Source: Nectonema munidae
Taxonomy: Eukaryota > Nematomorpha > Nectonematoida > Nectonematidae
NCBI GenBank assembly: GCA_030549495.1
Contig: JAUIRK010000792.1
Span: 67,501-131,500 of the forward strand
Direction of reading: 5' to 3'
Length of the DNA: 64,000 nt
Shown here in pieces: positions 35,952-46,176 of the stretch (position 1 is the first letter of the stretch; every line of letters starts with the position of its first letter). The position numbers and the translations under genes are program-made. The notes below the pieces were generated by a model, which did no database searches, was not told the origin of the DNA, and saw only the letters and a program-made list of their open reading frames with translations.

Positions 35952-36791
35952 ATGAGTAAAAATCATTCAAAGAAAAAAAAGTTACCTAATAAGCCTATCA
36001 AGGTCAAGAAAAATGTTGTCAAAAAGATGAAAATAAAGAATTTGCTCAACGATTTCCATACAACCAAATATAGAAATAAAAAACAAAGCTCAGAAGATAA
36101 AGTTTTAAATAAAAGTAACTCTTTTAAAAATAAATCAGAATCCTTAAAAACAAGAATGTTGGAAAATTTAAAAGGCGCAAAATTTCGGTTATTGAATCAG
36201 TGCATTTATAATGAAGAGTCATCTACATCGAAGGAACTCTTTAAAGATAAAAAATTATTTGAAGAATACCATAGTTTTTATGAAAAGCAGCAAAGCAAAT
36301 GGCCATGTAACCCAGTTGATATTATTATTGAAAAAATCCTAATTAAGAGTAAAAATTTAGTAATAGGTGACTTTGGTTGTGGAAGTGCAAAAATTTCTTG
36401 CTCCGTTCCAAATACTGTACATTCTTTTGATCTCGTTGCTTTGAATGAAAGAGTAATTGAGTGTGATATAAGTAGTATTCCTTTTTCAAATTCTTCTCTT
36501 GACATTGTTGTATTTTGTTTGTCTTTAATGGGAGATAATAAGGCACAGCAGATTCGTGAAGCAAATAGAGTATTGAAGGTTGAAGGTATTCTTTATTTGG
36601 CAGAATCATCTAGTCGCCTTATTAACCTTAAAAAGTTCTTTCTTTCGATGGAAAAGTTGGGTTTTACTTTGAAAAAGAAAGATACAACCAACAATATTTT
36701 TTGGATTTTGGAATTTAAAAAAGTTTCCTCTTCCAGTTTGAATAAAAAAATAAAAATTGAGTTCAAGCCTCTCTTTTATAAAAAAAGGTAA
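35952..36791 (+). CDS. RRP8: RRP8, nucleolar Rossmann-fold methyltransferase
   Basis: Single-exon ORF of 279 codons (human RRP8 456 aa, with a longer N-terminus). A Lys-rich N-terminus (about 1-70) fits nucleolar targeting. The methyltransferase domain follows: GAKFRLLNQCIY, FEEYHSFYEKQQSKWPCNPV, the SAM-binding motif DFGCG at 140-144, FDL 159-161, CDIS 171-174, VFCLSLMG 187-194, REANRVLK and AESSSR 217-222, DTTNNIFWILEF, and the family C-terminus FKPLFYKKR. RRP8 is known as the m1A methyltransferase of large-subunit rRNA, with a role in rDNA silencing in mammals. ATG 35952 follows an in-frame stop a few codons upstream. No intron, unlike the genes on either side; retrocopy origin is possible but not shown (no target duplication or A-tail seen). 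Confidence 0.95.
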   Translation: MSKNHSKKKKLPNKPIKVKKNVVKKMKIKNLLNDFHTTKYRNKKQSSEDKVLNKSNSFKNKSESLKTRMLENLKGAKFRLLNQCIYNEESSTSKELFKDKKLFEEYHSFYEKQQSKWPCNPVDIIIEKILIKSKNLVIGDFGCGSAKISCSVPNTVHSFDLVALNERVIECDISSIPFSNSSLDIVVFCLSLMGDNKAQQIREANRVLKVEGILYLAESSSRLINLKKFFLSMEKLGFTLKKKDTTNNIFWILEFKKVSSSSLNKKIKIEFKPLFYKKR

Positions 36792-36797
36792 AATAAA
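36792..36797 (+). terminator. Poly(A) signal candidate of RRP8
   Basis: AATAAA directly after the stop; another lies about 60 nt further on and would leave a more normal 3' UTR. Confidence 0.4.
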
Positions 36798-37344
36798 ATA
36801 TATTCCTTTTGTTGAAATTTTTTCATCTTTTTCTAATTTTTTCAAAAAAAGAAATAAAAAAAATTTATCTATGTTTTTTATTTCTTGTTTATAGATTTTC
36901 AAAGAATTAATATCTTACTTTTCCTAGTGTTTAACCGATTTAGTGTTTAATCTCTTATTAATTTAGTAAGCTTTTTAGAGAAGGGGAGGGTGGAGCTGAA
37001 ATTTCGCGCTCTAATAATTTCAGAAATGTCTTGAGTGTTTAAAAAGCATAAATAATATTCTTTATATTTATGGACAGGTATTGGATAATTTTGTGTCAAG
37101 TTGTTCTCCTGCTCAAGTAGTTGACCTAGAATTGCTCCAATAATTCACGTTTCTTTTCTTGATATAAAAGCATTTTAAATAGAAGAACTAATATCCTAAA
37201 TGGATTCAATTTCCAAAATTTAATTCATATCAACAAAATGGATCCCCAGTTGCAAATTGCGTTCATCCATATTTTCTGTCAAATGCATGGTAATACCTTC
37301 GTTGTGGTGTCTCTTATGGGATTTTACAGAGCCAGGAACTCATT

Positions 37345-37479
37345 TTTCATAGGGAGGGGGGGGGGGGGGATTCCAAAGTTGTCATAAGTTGATTTTGCTA
37401 AGTGATGATATATCTAAAAGTTGACATGAGGGGGTTGAAATTTATTAAAAAAAGGTTGATGTCAATTGTGAACGACCCC
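37345..37479 (-). mobile_element. Truncated second copy of the Harbinger-type MITE
   Basis: In inverse orientation to 2645-2835 it shares AGTGATGATATATCTAAAAG, TTGACATGAGGGGG and the terminal GTCAATTGTGAACGACCCC, followed by TAA. The left terminal repeat is missing; the sequence fails at a G-run near 37350. Confidence 0.8.
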
Positions 37480-37887
37480 TAATTTTAACGAGTGCCTTTA
37501 GGTTATTTAAATTTCAAATCATATAAAAAAAAGCCCAAAATCACCGAGAATAATTTATATTCTCCCATTTTAAGCATAGAAATAGACACAATGTGTAACA
37601 TATACACCAAAAGACATGTAATACATATATGTGAAGAGCCTTATTTCAAGGTCTTCAAGCATAAAAAATACAAATTTAATTTTAACCAATAATCTTTCTC
37701 TTCTCAGGCTTTCTTCCTTTATCACTCTTTTAAGCTCAAATGCATTCAAAAGTTTGTTCGAGCGAGTGAGCAATGCTTCTTTACTTATAGCCATTAATCA
37801 GTATTGGGCTCGGATGAGCTCGCCAGCAATGCAGGTTGCACTTATCAAACAATTCATAGGTTGAGAGTATAAAATGTACGTTGAGAG

Positions 37888-38568
37888 TAGTGTGTCCACT
37901 TTAAGGTCTTTTTTTCATTCCCCGGGAACGAGGACCTCGTAATTTTTGAAAATTTCCCCGGGGAAGAAAAAGCGATTTTTTTACAGTGAAAACTGTTCAG
38001 AAAAGAAAATTTAAAAGTCTCATATAAGATTTTTATTGAAAAAAATTTAAATGCATAAAAGATTTATGTTTTAAAAAATATCTAAGAAAAATTAGAGCGT
38101 TCAAAGTTTCATCATTCAACTGGTTTCTTATTTTTCTAGAAAAATAACCCATTGACGAAAACACTCTTTCGGCATCCACAGAAGTTGGTTTTATGCTCTT
38201 TAAATTTTTGAATAAAGTTTCTAAAACTTCGGGCCTCCTATTTGTTTCTAAATAAAGGTCAAATGTTTTTTTCATTATTTCCTCTATGCTTGAAATCTTG
38301 CTTTTAGTTTCACGTTCTTCATTTTCATTAATCTTCAGAAATTCGTCCAATTCCTCCTTCACGCTTTTCTTCTCTGTTTTTTGGTGCTAACGATTAATGT
38401 TTCATCTTTCTTCTCCGTTACTTCGATATTTTTGTCGTCGGATTCGACAAAAAATTTTTTTCAAAAATTCCCCGAGGAAATTTAAAAATTTTTTTCGAGG
38501 ACGAGGATTTTGAAATTTCACGATTCCCCGGGGACTCGAGGACGAGGAATCCCGAGGTGGACACCCTA
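37888..38568 (-). mobile_element. hAT element, 681 bp, with 8-bp target duplication
   Basis: GTTGAGAG at 37880-37887 and 38569-38576 flanks ends TAGTGTGTCCACTT and AGGTGGACACCCTA. The minus strand encodes a 109-codon segment (38362-38033) with KPTSVDAERVFSSMGYFSRK and LNALIFLRYF, the hAT C-terminal dimerisation domain. Sub-terminal regions hold repeated CCCCGGG/GAGGACGAGG phrases. It is an internally deleted, non-autonomous copy, and the perfect target duplication suggests it is fairly young. Confidence 0.88.
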
Positions 38569-38579
38569 GTTGAGAGTAG

Positions 38580-39115
38580 AGGTACAGTTAATCCACTTTG
38601 AAACACTATTAATTAGGTTGTTATCGTCATTTTCACTTTTGGCACTTAAAATACTAGCTTGAAATTTATGTTCTAAATGATCCACTCCAGGCGAAACAAT
38701 TAAGCCAGGCTTTAGTAACATTTTATTATCAGCTGGCGAAATGTTATGACAGCAATAAAAATAGCCAATCAGATTCATTTCCTCTTGATCACTTTTCAGA
38801 TTGGCTCTATCTTTGAACTGGTACTCTGTTATACATGATAGAATTTTATCAAAGTGGGACTATTTGCTGCAATCAGCTTTACAGAATAAAGCCAAATGAT
38901 GATTTTACCCATGGAAAATGGAGAAACTGGATAACAGAACGACCTCTTGCATCAGTTTTAGAGATTTAGTTATCTTGACTCACGAAAAGTGCTGTAGTCC
39001 TTTGAAAACTTCTGTATAGCATTAAAAATAGAAGAAAATTCCCTATCATTTCCACAGCTTCTTTTGGAGTCGTTCTGCTTCAGGTCGAGCATCTGTTGAA
39101 ACGGGAGATGTTGAT
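38580..39115 (-). other. Unclassified degraded coding-like stretch
   Basis: The minus strand at 38778-38580 has an open frame with non-random composition (ending KWINCTSTLN), preceded by further broken open pieces up to about 39110. The hAT element at 37888 is inserted at its 3' side. I do not recognise the family; it could be an old transposase or a dead host gene. Confidence 0.3.
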
Positions 39116-39127
39116 TAGAGTAACAAA

Positions 39128-39270
39128 TCAAAAGAGTGACAAAATTTGTCTCTTAAAAGAGCGACAAATCAAAAGTTTTTTTATGTAAGGATAAGTAGGT
39201 AAGTAAAACTTTTGAATTTTTGTATATTTTGTCACCCTTTTGAATTTTTTATATTTTGTCACTCTTTTGA
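39128..39270. repeat. Inverted repeat with 18-bp perfect arms
   Basis: TCAAAAGAGTGACAAAAT at 39128-39145 and its exact inverse at 39253-39270; the phrase TTTTGTCACCCTTTTGAA also occurs inside near 39228. A MITE-like foldback of 143 bp. Confidence 0.7.
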
Positions 39271-40283
39271 TAATAACCCGTTGAAACAGCTGTATTTCTG
39301 GTTGTTGAGGTTGGTAGTGTTCTACATGATTTACAACTCCATCGAAGATGAATGGTGGTTGGAATGCTCATGAAGATTTTTAGAATGCTGAGTGCAAGTA
39401 TAGATCTAAGCTGTAGCAAACTTGAACACTCATTTGACAGGGCACCTATCCAGTCCCTCCTTGAAAAGACATTAATGAGGTGGTATTCCCTCCTTGCCGG
39501 ATGTAAATCGCTTCATTCACGTGGTTACCTCTTTACAGGACTTGGTGTGGCGAAAATTAATTAATTTTTGTTTGATTTTTTTTTTTAGGATATTTTAGTC
39601 TTACTCAATATAATGTTTAAAAGTGATTTTTATAAATGTTTTTGAAATAAAATAAATGCAAACAAAAAATTACCTTTTTAATATTCAAAAAATTTTAAAA
39701 ATCAAAGTTCTGGGATAAATCTCTGATAGTAATTTTGTGGCCCACTATTTGATAGGCTACTCAATGACTTAAACAAGTCCGTTGTTGGGTGCCCTTTTAC
39801 CGAAATCTTGGGAATTTTCTTAGTACCCCTCAAAATTTCTACTAAAGTGATAAAAATCTATTTTCATTGATAGTTTTACATATGAATAATATTATTAGAA
39901 AGTAAGGCTTTATCAGATTTTTTTCTTTTAAAATCGAACGTAATCCTCTAAAATCTAATAATTTTCAAAATTTTTACTAAATTGATTAAAATTTGTTTCA
40001 ATAGTTTTATAATTAAAGGAAAAAATACTACCTTGAATTTTACATTTTTGTCATATTTTATGCTGTGAAATCCTTAAATTAAAAAAATATCCCAATTTTT
40101 CTTCTTTTTTTTTCCACGTAATCCCTTAAAATCGCGTAATACTTTTCCAAATTTTACTTAAAACTTATTTTAATTAATGGTTTAATGTATGGAAAAATAT
40201 GAAAGTTTCGATTTTGGCTTTTGAAAATGAGAGATTTCAAAAGAAAAAATATGCGAAATTTTATTTTGGAAATAATAAAAAGA

Positions 40284-40540
40284 TACAGTTACCCCTCAAT
40301 TAGCACAACTTCGATTAACACGATTTCAATTAACGCGGTTCAATCATTAATTTTTGAAAACTTTCTTTCTTCTTTCGGCATTAACCGAAATCAAATCCAA
40401 AAAACGAGAAAGACTTCTCGGAATTGATGATGAAATGCGAGTTTGCTTGTCGTCTTTGGGCCCTCAATGGAATTTAATTTGTTCTCGAAAGCAAGCTCAT
40501 TTGTCACACTGAATAAAATTTTATTGTTGCTGTTGCTTGT
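40284..40540. mobile_element. Tigger/pogo-type element remnant
   Basis: It starts CAGTTACCCCTCAATTAGC, then CGATTAACACG and CAATTAACGCGG, the repeated AATTAACGCG style of Tigger ends. Downstream, RVCLSSLGPQWN and KQAHLSH-like codons suggest the last part of a transposase. The other end is not clear (possibly near 40750). Confidence 0.5.
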
Positions 40541-41304
40541 TCGCCCAGTTTCCTTCTGTTGCTACCTTAATCTTAATGTTTAATGGATTACAAGGATGCT
40601 GTTCATTATAATACTTCATTTAATAGTTTTTTTGAAATATTTGCTTGGTGGTGTGTCGCGAAATTTTTCTATGTAAAGAGGGTGTCACGGCTCAAAAAAG
40701 TTAGGGAAACACTGGTATAAAGATTCATCAGTTGGTAAAAACAGACTGAGTTTAACGCAATTAAACACAAATTTGCATTTTAAAAATTCCAAAAACTTCT
40801 TGAAAGTCTACAAACTTTCCATCTTTTCCCTCTCTTCTATATTATTAAGTCGAATTGTTGAGATGCTTGTTTTTATTTGGAAAACGAATTTTTTAATCCT
40901 GAATACTCTAACAAATATTGAATAACCAAGATCTGAGCATTAGAAAATTTTCAACATATTAAAGACAGGAAGGAGGGGGTGCTATAAAGCCACGCATGCA
41001 TCCCTGTCAAAAATGTAAATTAAAAGTATATTTTTCAATTGGATTTATCTGTGATAACCAATTGTACCTTATATAGCATTTTTTTCCTAAATCAAACTTG
41101 CTGATTATATTTTTGGAATTTAGAAATGATGTGTAAAAATGTCATTTTTTGAAATTATAGATTAGTTTTACTTCACAAATAATTTTTTCTAAGATTCGTT
41201 TATTGTGCTAAATAATAATAATAATAATCATTGAAAACTAAATTCAGCAAAATGAAAGAATTATGACAAACTTACACTTGCTAAAAATCGTCATCATGCT
41301 TAAT

Positions 41305-41523
41305 CCGGCCTTTTTCAAACTTTTTTTACTGCGACCCATAGCAAGAAGCACAGTTTGCATCGCCACCCATAATACTTAGGTGTAATAAGACAAACTCTGA
41401 TCACTAGGTTCATTTATTCAGCATCAACTATTTATATGTCTTTTCTTTTTTGTCACGACCCATTTTATTTTTCACGCGACCCAGTGAAGTGTCGGGACCT
41501 ACAGTTTGAATAACGCTGCTCTA
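41305..41523. mobile_element. Possible hAT-type MITE
   Basis: TTTTTCAAACTTTTTTTACTGCGACCC at the left faces GGGACCTACAGTTTGAATAACGCTG at the right (given here in parts of the ends). This 'CAGTG..TCAAAC..GCGACCC' design is common among hAT non-autonomous elements. Similar single ends occur near 40700, 44610 and 62835. No clear 8-bp duplication. Confidence 0.45.
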
Positions 41524-43011
41524 GTCGACTTTGCACAAATAAAAAAACGCGCATTTATTCTGATTCATTTTCTAAATCAGAAATTCTGCTTGTGTTTGTT
41601 GCCCTTACTCCATATCCTTCATCACTCGCAACAAATGGCGAGTTCCTTCGTTTATTTTGATGCAATCTTTTGCTACTGGACCTCTGTTTGAAAATCGAGG
41701 CTCTAGAAAGCTTTGGAAGACTTACTTATGAAAATATTAATCTTTATTATTAACTTTTGAGAGTTCACTTTTTTATAGTTTTGCTATTGCAACTCTATTT
41801 ATCTATATTTCTAACACTGATGACTCCACATATTTACAATTGTGACATTAATTTTAAAAATGAGTAATTATGCAAAATCAACATTTTTACTTCAAATATT
41901 TTAATATTATAATTCCAACTTCAAATTATGTCAAATTGCTTTGGGAGCATCAGTTATAAATTACTGACTCACTAGTTAGTTTTCAAATTTCAATATATAA
42001 CTAATGTTAAAAGTGTGATGACATGTACCATATTTTAAGATCGTTTGAAATTATATTTTTTTCAAAAACTTTCTACTCATAAACTGAGCACTGTTCCTTT
42101 ACAAGATATTTGTGTAATAAAAAAACTGTTCATTCTTTAATTTTATTGAATTTTTCAGACTTTTTGTATGAGAAGCAAAAACACAGCTTTAGACCAAAAT
42201 GATAACGATTTGTTGTTGCGTTTTTACAACTTTGGACACTAAAGAAAGTGTTTCTGATTTTTTTTTCAATCTAACAATTATGAATATTTTTTAAAATCGC
42301 AGTCGTAAATAATTATGTCTCGTCTTCAAAACCTGCGACTCTGACGTCACAGCCCTGGTTCCCAGCTAGATTCTTAAATAAGATCACCGGTCTTTTCCAT
42401 GACTGTGTTTGTCAAAATTTCCTGATCTAAATTCCTCTACAATTACTGATATTTCAGTGACATATAGAGTGGTGTTTTGAACTCACTTAAATTCCACAAA
42501 AACTCTTCGACGGGTGAAAAATTCAAGCATAACCATTCTGATACCCTGATCTGCGAGAAAAGTACCTTTATTGATATTACAAAAAAGTAAAGCTGTATAA
42601 AAGAGATTGAAAGTAACGAAAACAAATTTGAAAATCTGTTAGAAGCAGAATACGTTTCACCGTGTAATCTAAAATCTTGAAAAGTTTTCTGTTCAAAAGT
42701 TGAAGGTATTACGTCCTTCGATGGATTATGCATAGCAAATATCTACGCATCTAAACATTCTATAAAACAATGTTTCGACTTTTCTTAAAAAAATGACATT
42801 CAAACTCTTTGTTTTCCAGGTTGGCTGGGAGTTTGGTGTGAATTTCGAAAATCGTCTGCTTGTCGTGGGCATATAAATGGTTTGTTTGAAAACGGTGAAA
42901 TTTGGCGATCACATGTGATAGATCAAGACAGTTGTGAATTTTTTGATAACTTCGTCTATATTATATTTTAGATTAAAAGCTTTCATAAGAAATTAAAATT
43001 CAAAATATAAT
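41524..43011. other. No gene recognised
   Basis: AT-rich sequence downstream of the RhoGAP gene. A candidate AATAAA for that gene lies at 43017-43012 on the minus strand. Confidence 0.35.
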
Positions 43012-43249
43012 TTTATTAGTATAAAAAATAACGCTCTTTAAAATATAGGATAAGAATCAATTTATAGTCTTGTTTAAGACATGTGTTTGCATTCATATAA
43101 AAATTTCAATCATGATAAAAAAATAGGAAGGATGAGGCCGGTTGATCTCGAAGTCACGTTTTCTTTCAATTGATCAAGGAGTGCTGAGAGAATGATGATG
43201 ATGATGCATGGACTAGATGGAGGGCATACTCACTCATCGTGCTCTTGTC

Positions 43250-46176
43250 TCAGATCTCGGTTTCTGGTCCGCTGATTTTGGTCATCACTTGAAAGTACTT
43301 TTGCATTCTGTGCACAAACAACTCTAGCGTTCTTGAAAGAATCCTTTCATACCATTTATCGGATTTGCCTCTTAAAAAGGGGAATGAAAAACACACGAAA
43401 GAAAATAGCATATGTAGATCTCGCTATTAATTTTACGGTTCCCCAGGCCAACTAACGGTTCGATGGAGAAGTACTTATATTGTTTACTAAATTACTATAT
43501 ACTGGCTATATCCACTAAATCTTGTTGCTCCCATCTATTATATACTTTATGTAAAGGAAGAATAGACGAATAATTGGGTCGATTCTCGCGTAATTTGATT
43601 GGAAAACTAAAAAATTATTCAAATTTTTACCCAATCACATTAAGGAGTTTACGTTGCTCACTTCTGAATAAAAATTGCCAGGTTTGTATTTATTGTTTTT
43701 GATCTATACATGTGATATTTCTGCTCAAAAACATTTTCTTATACAAGACAAGAACATATTTATTTTGCTTAAAGTATTAGATTGTAATATATAAATCATA
43801 AAAATTTCATAACTAGAATAACATTACTTCCTATTACTAAAAACGTCTTTGTTATATACATTTGGGGAGAAAGGATATTTGATTGTCATGAAGAAAGATT
43901 TTTGGGATAGCAAATTCATTTTTTACCTAGTTCTTCATTCTCACAGTTCAAAATAGGAAAGGGCATTTGGGGATGAGAACAAGCAGCCCTAAAACTTTGT
44001 AGTTTTTGGGACAGAAAGAAATACCTCATGTCCACACACAGTAGGATTGTGATAAGTGAAGATCCAGGGGAGCAAGGCTGAACAATGATGTGTTGGAAGT
44101 GAAGAATGTTGAAATCTCCACTGATGAGTGAAGGCGACGCCATCGATTCGTCTTTGATTTCATGCGACATAGAAGTAGATGGAGGCAGGAGTGGTAGGGA
44201 CATTTTTGTCAGGATGTGAGATAAACTTTTGTCATTTAGGGAATCGAAGAAAAGTGAATTTTTGGATCTGGTGAAAAATGAAGAAACAGTGCATCAACAC
44301 AAAATGCAAGCTTATTTTTTTGACTAAATGGCGATGGACAAGGTGCATTGCAAAAAATGAATTTCATAGGAAACAAAAAAGAATTTTTTTTAATTTAATT
44401 GCTATTAACATCCTTTAAAAGTTACACATGGCGAGCAACAGCAGCTAAGAATTTGGCCGTTTATCCTGTAGTGAAATTTCAGTGTGTAAAGAAAGTTTAA
44501 TTTTTATTCCATCACAACCTTGGCCCCTCCATAGAAGTAAAATTTAAGGAAGCTATGGATTCGCCAATTGCATGGCGCAGACCAGCACTCGTCCGTTGGA
44601 CCGGCTTTGAGAAGCAGTGGACTAACTGAACTTAATATAGTGCTGTGATGGAAATTCTACAATTGCTTTAATATAGCTCAACTACGTAAAGTTTAGCTGA
44701 CTTACTTTTTAAACAGATTTTTGAAGTGACAAGTGAGGTAATATAATATCTGTTATAATAAGAAATCCAGAACAAACATGTAACAATTGTAAAAAAACAC
44801 TCTTGACCAATCATAAAATAGCTTTCCCTATTTTTAAAATTGCAAACAACTTAACTAATAATAATCTAAATGGCTCGGTCAAAAAAGACTCACTGTAGTA
44901 CTTAAATAATAATAATTAACCAAGTAAAGATGGCGCAATTAAAAGAGAATAAAAAAGAGCGATTCGTATACTGTAAAAGCCTGTAACTTTCAGTCGAAAC
45001 GAAGGGCCGCTTTAGAAGGTGATTGCAAGACTTTTCATCCAAATGAAGACTCGTTGAAAAAACTTTGAACTCGCAGATGGACAGTTTGGAGTTGATGGCG
45101 GATTGAATATTTGAAGTTGTCTTCCTGAGTCCAACAAACACCCTGAATAAAATAAAATGTAGCATTATTTATACGTCTTACTTTAAGATTGTAAAATTTA
45201 TCTTTTATGAATTGGGGGAGGGGATATAACGTCCTCACCTCCGCACACAATAAGATGGTGAGAAGGGAGGATTCGGAAGAGCAAGGCTAAACAATGATGT
45301 GTGTAAAGTGCATTATACAATAAAATGTATCTTTATATATGTGCTGCATGAATATTGTAAAGCTTGAGGTTTATGAATTCCCTATGGATGTCATGTAATT
45401 ACTGAAATGACACTCCAGTTATTTCATGGACTCTCTAAAAATTTTAAGTTTACAAGAGTAAATTGAGATTCAGAAAAAGAATTCCATGTTTAGAAAAAAT
45501 GTTCACTAAGGGAGGGATTTTAATGTGACGGAATATTTTTTTCTCAGAAAGTAGGGGCTCAATTTTTTTCAGAGTGGTCCAAACTCTTGGGTACTGACTT
45601 GGCTCGTCTCTCTACGAATATAGTATGAAAACTATTGACAAATTTTGTATAATAATATTCTCTAAACAAAAGCTAAGCTTTCATCCCAAAAAACAGGGCA
45701 GATTAAGTAATTTGAAATAAGTACTTAAAAGCAAGGAAAACGTTTGACTCAGTTCATAAAAGTAAGAAGGGGATGAAATAGGTTGATTTCCACATTTCAA
45801 AAAATAAGTATTTTCAGGGAAGGAATGTATCTACAAATGCTTCTAGCTCTTCTTTTTTTGCTTTTTGAGTATTTATAGTATTGATAAAGGAAATCCGTCA
45901 GTGATCTGAAAAGGGAATGCAAACTTACAAAGCATCTTCACAATACTTGACAACTTCGATGGGCGGCGCAACAACTTTGGCCGTCAGTTTGTACGTCGGT
46001 GGCAGGTGAGGCTTCGACTCCTTGCCCAGGTGAAGGGGAATCAGGTGGGAGAAGGGAGAAAGCGTCAGCATCTTGTGAAGCGTGGCGGAGTCAGAGTAGG
46101 AGAAGCAACTGGCATCCACGATCCGCACACAACTTGACTCCTCATCTTGAAGCGATGAACGGGATGAAGTGATGAT
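43250..46176 (-). other. START-domain exons of the DLC-family gene
   Basis: Exon 10 (46176-45929) ends YKLTAKVVAPPIEVVKYCED, matching the family's ..LRLWRSVIEVPAVPEEIL... Exon 11 (45142-44972) is poorly conserved but keeps phase. Exon 12 (44267-44025) has HFQHIIVQPCSPGSSLITIL and CVDMR, matching ..SRYLIEPCGPGKSKLTYMCRVDLRG. The last exon (43370-43250) has RGKSDKWYERILSRTLELF, the C-terminal helix, then TGA. START domains bind lipid; the ligand in this family is not settled. Confidence 0.85.
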
